Assembly: GCA_021772975.1 (NCBI GenBank)
Contig: JAJFKY010000014.1
Coordinates: forward strand, 1-64,000
DNA length: 64,000 bases
DNA from: Gammaproteobacteria bacterium
Lineage (GTDB): Bacteria > Pseudomonadota > Gammaproteobacteria > Xanthomonadales > Wenzhouxiangellaceae
Reading direction: 5' to 3'
Below are positions 9,845 through 17,109 of this stretch, piece after piece; within the stretch, counting starts at the first letter, position 1, and every line of letters starts with the position of its first letter. The notes beneath the pieces are model-generated. The model was given only the letters and a program-made list of their open reading frames with translations, was not told the DNA's origin and searched no databases. Position numbers and translations under genes: made by a program.

Positions 9845-9991
9845 ATGAGGCAAAGCAAGCAGACTGCCACCGGGTTTTTAATGGATAAACCCTTAAGGTC
9901 GTCAGTGCTTCTGATTGCTATCATCGTTTCGTTTGAAACATACGCTGATCTTGGTTTTTGCCAGGAAAGCTATTCAAATACTCAACTGTAG
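9845..9991 (+). CDS. Possible 48-residue exported peptide or truncated gene
   Basis: A short frame encodes a basic start, a hydrophobic core (SVLLIAIIVSF) and an ETYADLGFC-like cleavage region, followed by only a dozen residues. This resembles a signal peptide whose mature part has been lost, or a very small secreted peptide. There is no strong ribosome site and I recognise no family. Confidence 0.25.
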   Translation: MRQSKQTATGFLMDKPLRSSVLLIAIIVSFETYADLGFCQESYSNTQL

Positions 9992-10061
9992 ATGGATTAG
10001 GGTATTAATCGGTTACACAAAGCAGGAACCCGCTCTTACAGTATTTGAATCTTTTATTTAA

Positions 10062-10646
10062 TTAAGGATGAATCTTCCGCGATTCACATGACAAATCATT
10101 CATCATCAGTGGTGAAAAATTAGCGGCACAGCCCCATTCGATCAAAGTACCATCCATGGTTTCCCGAGGGCTGAGTACAATCATTTTGTCTGCCCCCATC
10201 GAATCTCGCAATTTGGCAACCAATGCGCCATCCTGGCCAATGATGACCGAATCGATTTGTTCGCTGTTGGTTTCACCAGGATCGAATCCAAGCGCTTCGA
10301 GCCGTTGCGGCCATTCGTTTTGTTGTAAATAGTGCTCTGCTATAGCGATTTTAATCGGTGTTATGGCATTGAGTGCCTGACCCAATTGCTGGCGCAGCTT
10401 CAGCATATCTTCCAAGCTCATATTGCTGTTGTCCTGATAAGCTTCTGAGCTGAAGTGGCCGGTGACCGCATCAGGGCGGACGGTTTTTTCAGTCAATATC
10501 TCACTTTCGTCCGGGCATTCTGTATCCGAAAAAATAATACTACCACTTGCATCTTTACATTTGAAATAACCGGCAGCTTCGCCAGGTGCGGAGAGAAAAT
10601 TAAAAAAAGCAATAGAAAAACAGATGGTTATGATTGTTTTCTGCAT
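10062..10646 (-). CDS. DUF4124 - pilin-like C-terminal domain fusion, exported
   Basis: From the ATG at 10646 the protein has 194 residues. A signal peptide (about 1-24, ending GEAA) is followed by a DUF4124 module (YFKCKDASGSIIFSDTEC), a small disulphide-bonded domain common in proteobacterial envelope proteins. A linker leads to a stretch resembling the C-terminal half of type IV pilins: ALNAITPIKIAIAEHYLQ, then NEWPQRLEALG, an alternating strand with DGALVAKL, and the closing EWGCA...LSCESR cysteine pair. The class III prepilin leader is missing, so this is not a pilus subunit itself but may bind or mimic pilins in the periplasm. An upstream ATG at 10715 would place a polar stretch before the signal peptide and is disfavoured. 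Confidence 0.6.
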   Translation of the reverse strand: MQKTIITICFSIAFFNFLSAPGEAAGYFKCKDASGSIIFSDTECPDESEILTEKTVRPDAVTGHFSSEAYQDNSNMSLEDMLKLRQQLGQALNAITPIKIAIAEHYLQQNEWPQRLEALGFDPGETNSEQIDSVIIGQDGALVAKLRDSMGADKMIVLSPRETMDGTLIEWGCAANFSPLMMNDLSCESRKIHP

Positions 10647-10861
10647 AATTTTTTGAGTTGATAGGTTAGAGCAATAAGCCTTTGGCAATTCTTTAAAACA
10701 ATGAATTATGATCAACTATAAACTATGCCTGTTCAGAAAGCTTCCTTCCCGTATTTTTATTATTCTGGCCAGTCCTAACCAAACGAGCAGCAATGCCTAA
10801 ACAGCAGTAAAGCCTGATGCTGTTATGCCTGGTTTTTATAATCATCGCGCTAAACGCGGTT

Positions 10862-11344
10862 TTACGAGTCTAAACCTGTTGGTACACTAATATCAAAATG
10901 CAGTACATTTTCACGCGGACCCAGTTTGCTGTAGAGTTCGATGGCGGGCGTATCACCATCATCGGCCTGGACAAAAATCACGTAAGCGCCTCTGGCTGAG
11001 CTCAATTGTCTGAGCTTTTGAAGCATAGCGGTAGCAATGCCTTTACGGCGATGTGCAACGGCTACTGCCAGATCATAGATATAGATCTCACTGCGCTGCT
11101 GTTCGAATTTTCTGAGTTCATACGCGGCTATGCCACCGACAACCTCATGCTCGATTTGTGCTGTCAAAGCAATGAAATAGTCACTGCCCAGAAGTTGCTG
11201 GACATACGCTGTTTCAGGCCGTGCGGCAGTATATGTATCAAGTTCTTCAAGTGCTTCACCAAACAGCGTCATCATGGCCTCGAAAAGCTGAATATCGTCA
11301 ATGGTGAGCTGGTGGATGCTGATCGCGGGAGTCTGGGTGCTCAT
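10862..11344 (-). CDS. AAC(3)-I-like GNAT acetyltransferase
   Basis: This 160-residue GNAT-fold protein resembles aminoglycoside 3-N-acetyltransferase type I, which transfers acetyl from acetyl-CoA to the 3-amino group of gentamicin-type drugs. The N-terminal ALEELDTY region, the block KFEQQRSEIYIYDLAV, the acetyl-CoA loop HRRKGIATAM, and the closing YVIFVQADDGDTPAIELYSK with LHFDIS all follow the AAC(3)-Ia pattern closely. The length also matches (about 155-160). No ribosome site is obvious. It stands alone between non-coding stretches, with no attC site or integrase visible. Resistance is an inference; the physiological substrate could be another amine. Confidence 0.72.
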   Translation of the reverse strand: MSTQTPAISIHQLTIDDIQLFEAMMTLFGEALEELDTYTAARPETAYVQQLLGSDYFIALTAQIEHEVVGGIAAYELRKFEQQRSEIYIYDLAVAVAHRRKGIATAMLQKLRQLSSARGAYVIFVQADDGDTPAIELYSKLGPRENVLHFDISVPTGLDS

Positions 11345-11643
11345 CGTTTGTTATGCTTTGATTGGACGGGTAGAATCAATGACTATAGCAGTGATGGGTA
11401 GTTCCCTTACAGATCACTGAGGTCAGTATCAGGATTCAAAGGCTCCAGTCGCCAGGTCTTTAGGCTGGATGCGGATTGTCGTTAACAACAGTCTGCCTGG
11501 CTGGGGATGATCATTGCGGTTGATTATGTCAGGTGTTAATTTGAGCTGATCATCTCAATGAAGATGGGACAGTTGATGAAACGCTGTGTTGTGAGGTAAT
11601 CAATATTGTTGATTGTTTTTAAAGGCATCTAAAGCGAACCGGG

Positions 11644-12186
11644 TTGCGGTATGGTTATAAGCAGTTGACACAAGGCTCCAGTCAAACAGTCCGCATATTC
11701 TTTGCGTTATGGCCGGAAGAACACATTCGTGATGCCATCATTGATCGACGCCAGCAACTTGGTCAACTGACCAGGCGCAAAGTACCGGACCATAACCTGC
11801 ATTTGACCTTGCTGTTTCTGGGCAATCAGCGTCGCACAGTGCTGCCTGAACTGAAACGTGCTGTGGATGTTATCAAGGCAGATACTTTTTTATTGAAACT
11901 GAATGAATTCGGCTGGTTTAGAATGCCACGGGTCGCCTGGCTGGGTGGTGCTGCCGTTGAGGCAGGTCAACGTCTGGTAGATGCCCTGGCTGCAACCTGT
12001 ACAACGCTTGGTATGGGCTATCGGCAAAACCCATGGAATCCGCATGTCACCCTGTATCGCCAGGTTCAGACAAAACCGGTGTTCCCGCAACCCGAAACAA
12101 TATTTTGGCCGGTGAGCAGCTATGTATTGCTGGAATCCATTCCCAACAAACCGTACAAAATTTTGTATCAATGGGCACTGAGTTGA
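11644..12186 (+). CDS. thpR: RNA 2',3'-cyclic phosphodiesterase (2'-5' RNA ligase family)
   Basis: The product is a two-lobed 2H phosphoesterase, cytoplasmic, expected to open 2',3'-cyclic phosphate ends on RNA. Both HxT motifs are present: HLTLLFLG (near residues 53-60) and HVTLYRQ (near 133-139). IFFALWP at the start of the fold is also typical. The frame opens with TTG codons (11644 and 11665); the second gives a 173-residue protein beginning close to the usual N-terminus, and neither has a strong ribosome site, so the start is uncertain. A decayed copy of its 3' part lies about 770 bp downstream. Confidence 0.82.
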   Translation: MRYGYKQLTQGSSQTVRIFFALWPEEHIRDAIIDRRQQLGQLTRRKVPDHNLHLTLLFLGNQRRTVLPELKRAVDVIKADTFLLKLNEFGWFRMPRVAWLGGAAVEAGQRLVDALAATCTTLGMGYRQNPWNPHVTLYRQVQTKPVFPQPETIFWPVSSYVLLESIPNKPYKILYQWALS

Positions 12187-12257
12187 CTGAAAACCCGAAA
12201 CACTCAGCTCTGTGAATGTTGCTCAAAACCACAATAGCGTGCTACCGCAGTGAGCTA

Positions 12258-12608
12258 TCAAGTGGGCGGGTTATCAGTGATTGCCCATCCGTCGGGTAAG
12301 GGAGCAGCGGATTCGCCGTTATAAATCGCCATCAATTGCGAAGCATCGAAGGTATATTGGGTCCAGCCGCTGCCTGGATCAGGCCAGCTCATAAAGAAAA
12401 CAACCATTGATGAGTCACTTTGGTTCTGGATTTCAAGGTAGCCAGTGGTCAACCAGTTCAGATACCAATCTCCATCGGAAGGAGGCGGATCTAATCCATA
12501 GGGTCCGCATGTAGGCTCTTCGTTATATCCACATGGATGGTAGTAGAGGGTTAAGTAATTGTCGTCGATATCATTATTGATCTGCACTGCCCATCCGGAT
12601 TCACTCAT
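12258..12608 (-). CDS. Small acidic protein of unknown function
   Basis: The 116-residue product is preceded by a good ribosome site (GGGAG) and has a coherent composition rich in Trp, Tyr, Pro and Asp, with no signal peptide or membrane segment. Blocks such as DGDWYLNWLTTGYLEIQN and VVFFMSWPDPGSGWTQYTF suggest a beta-rich fold with exposed aromatics. I recognise no family. It lies tail-to-tail with thpR. Confidence 0.5.
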   Translation of the reverse strand: MSESGWAVQINNDIDDNYLTLYYHPCGYNEEPTCGPYGLDPPPSDGDWYLNWLTTGYLEIQNQSDSSMVVFFMSWPDPGSGWTQYTFDASQLMAIYNGESAAPLPDGWAITDNPPT

Positions 12609-12782
12609 TGGCTGTCTCCCATTGGCTGACCTTAAGTCACTTCAGTGATAATGGCTTAAGCGTCGTCAGCATATATACCCTGTTTGAGAGGCCTAAGATA
12701 TATCAATTGTCGGTTGCTTGCAAAACACCATGCGAGTGTAAACACCTGTAGCTGCATCTGCAGGCCTGATGTCAGGTATGCA

Positions 12783-12905
12783 GTATCGGTAAAACCAGTG
12801 GAGTCCGCAGGTGAACCTTTATCGCCAGGTTCAGGAAAAGCCCGTGCTCCGGTAACCCGAAAAAGCTTTGGCTGCTGAGCGGGTGTGTATCGAAGGAATC
12901 CATTT
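12783..12905 (+). pseudogene. Decayed partial copy of thpR
   Basis: This stretch aligns with the last third of the intact thpR gene at about 12020-12140. TATCGCCAGGTTCAG is identical in both; the flanks (TATCGGYAAAACC, then GGARTCCGCA) and the later AACCCGAAA and GGAATCCATT words match with scattered substitutions and small indels. Weaker similarity may extend left to about 12736. The reading frame is broken, so it is a relic of a duplication or of a second thpR acquired from elsewhere. Confidence 0.65.
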
Positions 12906-13130
12906 AAGGCTCAGCGTATTAAATGTTGAGTAACAGATTAGAACATCGTGAATGCACACGAAAAGTACAACACGCATATCAGTATGCGCCAGTCTTGCTG
13001 GTGACGGCATCTACGGCTGTTTGTTTGCTTTTATACCTTATGGGTTCTAAGGGTTGGTTATGGCCAAAACCCGCTGCTGACATTGATACCTATTAACAAA
13101 TGGCGTAATACCCGGATCATTCAGCAGACA

Positions 13131-13658
13131 TTATTCCGGCCTTGAAGTTAAACGTTGCATGGGCACTGCATCCCGTTGCCACAGGCGCGGTTGCTGACCA
13201 CGAAATTGTACATCCATGCTGGCGATGACATTGGCGCCGGATTGTGCATTGCCGTTTAATTGCAGGCTAATGCTGCCGGCTGGTTGCAGTTGCCGCTCAA
13301 CGGGTTCACAGCCATCGCAATAACCATTGATCTGCAGCATCTCGACAGTCACTTCAGATTGACCGCTGTTTTCGGCTACCCCGGCCAGCCAGCGCGGCTG
13401 GCCGGCGCCATCGTATAAATAGGCAATGATGGTCAGGCTGTCAGCGTTCTGCTGCAGGCTCAGCGCCCAGCCGCCGTCCTGCTCGCCGGCATACCAGCCA
13501 CCGCTGAGGTTAAGAGCAGAGCATGGACAGCCACAACTCAGCCAAAAAGAGCAGAGCATGGACAGCCACAACTCAGCCAAATGTGCAGAGAAAGAGCAGA
13601 GCATGGACAGCCACAACTCAGCCAAATGTGCAGAGTAAGAAAAAGTATAGACACCCAC
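13131..13658 (-). pseudogene. C-terminal remnant of an exported protein cut by a repeat array
   Basis: Only the part from about 13131 to 13512 looks like real protein: SGGWYAGEQDGGWALSLQ followed by LTIIAYLYDGAGQPRWLAG is a WY-rich module found, often repeated, at the C-termini of secreted proteins in gammaproteobacteria (typically SG.WY...SG.GW...YDG.G.P.WL.G). Upstream of 13513 the frame simply translates the tandem DNA repeat (SAHLAELWLSMLCSF twice). The original N-terminal half and signal peptide are missing, so the gene was truncated when the repeat array arrived or expanded. Confidence 0.65.
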
Positions 13659-13690
13659 AATTTTCAGTAAAAGAGTCAGAAATCATGGAC
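13514..13690 (+). repeat. Tandem array of ATGGACAGCCACAACTC repeats
   Basis: Three near-identical units begin GAGCAGAGCATGGACAGCC at 13514 (35 bp), 13549 (45 bp) and 13594 (45 bp); the last two share the tail GCCAAATGTGCAGAG. They are followed by diverged units at 13639 (GTATAGACACCCACAATTTTCAG) and about 13675 (ATCATGGACACC). One copy in the opposite direction (CTATGGGTGTCCAG) lies at 13741. The core equals that of the copies flanking the Y1 transposase. Confidence 0.75.
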
Positions 13691-13919
13691 ACCTTGGGCT
13701 CACAATGTGTGATGACTCCAGAGATTCGACGGTGCATGAACTATGGGTGTCCAGAGATAGCAGGGGGTAGCTGTGAATAGCCTGTTTTCTTACACAAAGC
13801 AGCAGCAAAGTACGCTTATGATCAGCTTTCGCTGGGTGATACAGTTTTCCAGCCAGCTATGCGTGCATCGATTTTCTTACGTCTCGGGAATCACTGAGGT
13901 CTGGCTCTGGCCAACCGCT

Positions 13920-14648
13920 TTAAAAGAGCCGCCAAATCGTGTTTATCGCACTATGCATCAGAATAGGAACGACAACGCTGCCGGTGTTGAGACGAAGCCA
14001 GGTGAGCAGCGCGCCGAACCCGCCTGCGAAAATGAACGCCTCTGCCGATGCCTGCATCCCTTGCTCCGTCCAGAAAAGGCCGTGAATAACACCGAACATG
14101 AGAGTCGATATCAAGGCGGCAAAACCAAAATTAGCTGCTGCAAATCGGGGTCCTTCGCCAAACACCCGGATCAGCGCAAAGAGAAACAAACCACGGTAGA
14201 ATATCTCTTCTTCCAGGCTCGGCATAGTTAGCTGATAGGCAATGGTTTCGATGCTGTGCTGCTCATCTGGTATATTCAGGGCAATCAGAATACCGGTCAC
14301 GCACAGCAGTCCCAACACGCTCCATCCGATCCATGCGCGTCTGGCTTGCCGTAAAGTGATTCCGGCGGCCCGGGCATTGATTCCGGAAAAGGCCAGGATG
14401 ACGATGGATGCGAGCAAGGCGACGGATTTTCCGAACCAGTTGAATAACAGATTCTGATCGTTGAAAAAAGCCGGCAAAATATCCCGTAAACTAAACAGAT
14501 CGAGTACTAAAAGAATATTGAGATTGAATAGGGCTATGCTGATAAAGATCCATTTGAAAGGCACCGACCGGCGCTGAAGCAGGGTGATTCCCGCGATCAG
14601 TACAACAAGTATCGTGTTCCATAAAGCAAGGCTGGCCCATTCGTTCAC
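13920..14648 (-). CDS. CPBP-family intramembrane metalloprotease
   Basis: The 242-residue membrane protein has about seven hydrophobic segments and the three CPBP/Abi motifs: EEIFYRG with paired glutamates and arginine, the FGVIHGLFW histidine motif, and a late HSAINT segment. Such proteases cut within membranes; relatives process prenylated proteins or act in bacteriocin immunity. I take the GTG at 14648 as the start because GGAGGTGAT stands just ahead of it; the TTG at 14660 overlaps that site. The gene is divergent from the DUF2975/XRE pair across a very AT-rich interval of about 110 bp, which probably holds both promoters. Confidence 0.8.
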   Translation of the reverse strand: MNEWASLALWNTILVVLIAGITLLQRRSVPFKWIFISIALFNLNILLVLDLFSLRDILPAFFNDQNLLFNWFGKSVALLASIVILAFSGINARAAGITLRQARRAWIGWSVLGLLCVTGILIALNIPDEQHSIETIAYQLTMPSLEEEIFYRGLFLFALIRVFGEGPRFAAANFGFAALISTLMFGVIHGLFWTEQGMQASAEAFIFAGGFGALLTWLRLNTGSVVVPILMHSAINTIWRLF

Positions 14649-14756
14649 AATCACCTCCAATGGTCTTAAATCTATTCAAACTAAACAGTACAATTGATAT
14701 AAAATACGCAAAAAATTATCTTAACACAATAATTAATTGCTAATATTGGAAATATT

Positions 14757-15281
14757 ATGATAAAATCACAATCCTGGACAGCCATTGGCCGGCGCGCCTT
14801 CCTGATCGTGCTGCCACTCAGCGCATTACTGATTGTCGCCGGCGTGCTGTGCTATTGGGGCCTGGGTATCAATCGTATCGGTGACAACCTGATTGTTCTG
14901 GCGGCGCAGCCGCCGGTCGCAGATCGGCGCTCGGCCGGGTTGCTTGCGATATCGATTCCAACTATTCTTCTATTGGCGGGATTATGGCGTCTGTTTGTGA
15001 TGTTCAGACCGCTTAACTCGCCTGAACAATTGGGTGTTCAGACCGTTCGTCATTTAAGAGTCTTCGCGAGCTTCAGCGCAGCATCTGCTATCACAGCGTT
15101 CTTCCTAAGTGGCGTACTACGCTGGGCGATGGGGGTTTTCGACGACGCGCCGCTTTGGACGCATCTTGGATTCTCTTTCCTTCATGCGACCGTCCTGTTT
15201 TTTTGTGCGGTCATATTCATGGCGTCTCGCCTTATAGAAGCTGGATACGCGTACAAGCGCGAAACCGAGGAGTACGTTTGA
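14757..15281 (+). CDS. DUF2975-family membrane protein
   Basis: This 174-residue protein has four hydrophobic segments (near 12-35, 62-80, 100-120 and 130-155) and the general pattern of DUF2975 proteins. These are small integral membrane proteins usually encoded immediately before a short Cro/CI-type regulator, as here, where the next start lies 2 bp after the stop. The regulator-plus-membrane-protein pairing is recurrent in bacteria, but its role is not established. Ribosome site GGAAA lies shortly upstream of the ATG. Confidence 0.75.
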   Translation: MIKSQSWTAIGRRAFLIVLPLSALLIVAGVLCYWGLGINRIGDNLIVLAAQPPVADRRSAGLLAISIPTILLLAGLWRLFVMFRPLNSPEQLGVQTVRHLRVFASFSAASAITAFFLSGVLRWAMGVFDDAPLWTHLGFSFLHATVLFFCAVIFMASRLIEAGYAYKRETEEYV

Positions 15282-15283
15282 TA

Positions 15284-15493
15284 ATGACCGTGATTATCAC
15301 CCTCGATGTCATGCTCGCCCGCCGAAAAATGAAGTCAAAAGACCTGGCCACAGCGATAGGCATAACCGAAGCCAATCTTTCCAAATTGAAGTCAGGGCAC
15401 GTTAAGGGCGTCAAATTGGAAACGCTAGATCGGATTTGTGCCGTGCTCGACTGCAAACCAGGTGACCTGCTCGACTATGAGCCTGATAAATGA
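15284..15493 (+). CDS. Small XRE-type DNA-binding regulator
   Basis: The 69-residue protein is almost entirely one Cro/CI helix-turn-helix (HTH_26 type): MLARRKMKSKDLATAIGI, TEANLSKLKSG, then LETLDRICAVLDCKPGDLL. It begins at the ATG 2 bp after the DUF2975 stop, implying coupled translation. The longer frame that opens at 15155 only translates the DUF2975 gene out of frame. By analogy with similar pairs it probably controls its own operon and perhaps the divergent protease gene. Confidence 0.82.
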   Translation: MTVIITLDVMLARRKMKSKDLATAIGITEANLSKLKSGHVKGVKLETLDRICAVLDCKPGDLLDYEPDK

Positions 15494-15507
15494 AATGCCG
15501 CTCGAAA

Positions 15508-15684
15508 GTATAGACACGGTGAGCTCCCATAATAACCGCAACACTTAGAGATTAACGAAAGAGATCCAGTGCTGGTAGAACGGGTAGCTCTCGCACTAAA
15601 GATTCAAGTGTAAAAAAAGTATAGAAAAAGTATAGACACCCACAATTCCCAGAGAGAAAAAGCATAGACACCCACAATTCCCAG
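15508..15684 (+). repeat. Left flank repeats of the Y1 transposase
   Basis: Three plus-oriented copies: a partial one at 15508 (GTATAGACACGG) and two nearly identical at 15629 and 15661 (AGTATAGACACCCACAATTC, then CCAG). They face the transposase gene, and the copies on its other side are in opposite orientation. Confidence 0.7.
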
Positions 15685-15801
15685 CAGCCCGCAAGGCCAG
15701 TTAAGTTGAATTGATCTATTAGTAATCTTCCCCAAAACTGAATAGCATAGAGCTTAAAATTATTGAGGTAGTGCTAGACCCTGGATTTCAGACATGACGA
15801 T

Positions 15802-15820
15802 TATTCACCGGAGGTGAATA
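15802..15820. other. Hairpin beside the transposase 3' end
   Basis: TATTCACC, a 3-base loop GGA, then GGTGAATA: eight perfectly paired bases, 22 bp beyond the stop of the Y1 transposase. IS200/IS605-like and REP systems use such hairpins as recognition structures; a transcript-end role is the alternative, but no T-run follows. Confidence 0.45.
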
Positions 15821-15841
15821 GGTGGCTTGGTTTGCCCTCGC

Positions 15842-16852
15842 CTAATGTGATTGTGGGAATAGTCGCTTAGCAGCGGATATTCCCTTCAAGAATTTCAGTC
15901 CGAGATTTAAGGCTGCCTTTTGAATTGATCGCGTAGAGCCAACCACATTAACAAAGCCGCGTTCTTTACGGTTAAGATAACGCAGCAGTTGGTTTGGCTC
16001 GATGCTTAATCTTGCCAGTATCGATGGAACATTGTCGTTTATCTTGCCGCGTTTACCAGGGTGTATCGCTCGCCCGCTCCAATCAACTAGCTCCAGATAA
16101 TCGCTATGAAAGAATGGTAAATGTTGTGGGCTATCCAACCTGCCTGTTAAGCTCAGCAGTTCAGGGATGGTGGCTTTCAGGTTCTCGATCGATTGTGTTG
16201 TCTTTGCAAGTGCATTGCTCTCAACGATCCGTTGTTGAATCGAGGTATAGTCAGACTCTTCCGGGGTATTGCTAATGCTTGCCCGGATAGGGTTCAGATC
16301 CACATAAGCCATACAGCAAAGCAAAGCCTTTTCATCCAGCAATGCCTGTGACTTGAAGCGTCCTTCCCAGAACCGTCCGGTACAGTTGTCCTCAGCATTG
16401 GCCATGCGGGCAATGGGCTCGTTGAGGCAGCGCATAAACCAGGACAGATCAGCCAGTCTGGTTCGATAGGTATCAATAAACTCAGTAACTCTTGCCAGTT
16501 CAGCAGCACCCAGTGATTCCCCAGTTCGATAACGCTGAACCAGCAAGGGCCCATCAAATATCTGACACCAGTGATCTAATACCTCATGATCTGACCATGC
16601 TGCTGCACATTGAATGTTGACCTTTAATACCAGATGGTAATGATTGTTCATGATGGCATAGGCACAAACATCCAGTGCGAAAGCCTTTGCCAGTAGCGCC
16701 AGACGTTCAACAATCCAGTCCCTACGGTGCTCGAAGGACTTACCTGTGACGATATCGTTACCGCATAGGAAGGCACGCCGAACACAGCGCCCTATGCAGT
16801 GATAATAGGGAGTTGTATTTAAGCAGACCAGTGCAGATCGAGGTAAGGGCAT
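15842..16852 (-). CDS. Y1 (HUH) transposase, RAYT-like
   Basis: The 336-residue protein is a Y1-type single-strand DNA transposase of the REP-associated tyrosine transposase group. The N-terminal strand YYHCIGRCVRRAFLCG is typical of the family. The HUH metal motif is NHYHLVL (histidines at about 71 and 73), and a candidate catalytic tyrosine is Tyr202 in SDYTSIQ, after the conserved MAYVDLNPIRA helix. It is longer than IS200 TnpA (about 150) and carries a C-terminal extension with a conserved-looking basic tail. All key residues appear intact, so the enzyme may be active. It is flanked by inverted copies of the GACACCC repeat; GTAG-type REPs occur 8 kb and more to the left. Confidence 0.85.
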   Translation of the reverse strand: MPLPRSALVCLNTTPYYHCIGRCVRRAFLCGNDIVTGKSFEHRRDWIVERLALLAKAFALDVCAYAIMNNHYHLVLKVNIQCAAAWSDHEVLDHWCQIFDGPLLVQRYRTGESLGAAELARVTEFIDTYRTRLADLSWFMRCLNEPIARMANAEDNCTGRFWEGRFKSQALLDEKALLCCMAYVDLNPIRASISNTPEESDYTSIQQRIVESNALAKTTQSIENLKATIPELLSLTGRLDSPQHLPFFHSDYLELVDWSGRAIHPGKRGKINDNVPSILARLSIEPNQLLRYLNRKERGFVNVVGSTRSIQKAALNLGLKFLKGISAAKRLFPQSH

Positions 16853-16942
16853 ATTCAGTCACAATTAAAACAGTGATCAGATTAAGGCCATATCTAAGCT
16901 GAAACTATAGGAAATCTCGGTAAATTTTGTAGTATTCCGACC

Positions 16943-17057
16943 ATAAAAGTGGGTGTCTATATAAAGAAGAAATGCTCTCGGTAAGTCTTTTAGGATTGCA
17001 GTCACAAGAAGTGGGTGTCCATAAACCGCATAAACCGCTATAAAAGTGGGTGTCTAT
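16943..17057 (-). repeat. Right flank repeats of the Y1 transposase
   Basis: Three minus-oriented copies: ATAAAAGTGGGTGTCTATA near 16943, GAAGTGGGTGTCCATAAA near 17008, and ATAAAAGTGGGTGTCTATA near 17040. The first and third are identical over 19 bases and both are followed by AGAAGAAATGC. Confidence 0.75.
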
Positions 17058-17074
17058 AGAAGAAGAAATGCAGA

Positions 17075-17097
17075 GAGCCCGGCGTGGGGCCGGGCTC
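17075..17097 (-). terminator. Hairpin terminator candidate of the secreted protein gene
   Basis: GAGCCCGGC, loop GTGGG, GCCGGGCTC: a nine-pair GC-rich stem 13 bp beyond the stop of the minus-strand gene. The downstream tract on that strand is pyrimidine-rich but not a clean T-run. Confidence 0.55.
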
Positions 17098-17109
17098 GTG
17101 GGGGAGGGC

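Larger units (their letters stand above)
15508..17057 (-). mobile_element. Candidate RAYT element bounded by inverted GACACCC repeats
   Basis: A single Y1 transposase gene is enclosed by short repeats with core ATRGACACCCAC, plus-oriented on the left (15508, 15629, 15661) and minus-oriented on the right (16950, 17011, 17046). A perfect 8-bp hairpin (15802-15820) lies between the left repeats and the gene's stop codon. This resembles the layout of a RAYT gene between inverted REPs, but the repeat itself is not palindromic. Whether the outer limits move as a unit is unproven. Confidence 0.5.

Noticed and set aside
10862-11344. Integron cassette carrying the AAC(3)-I-like gene
   Set aside because: No attC-like palindrome, intI or tandem cassettes are visible.
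13426-13638. Plus-strand frames translating the tandem repeats (MDSHNSAK repeats)
   Set aside because: They are only repeat DNA read as protein and have no start context.
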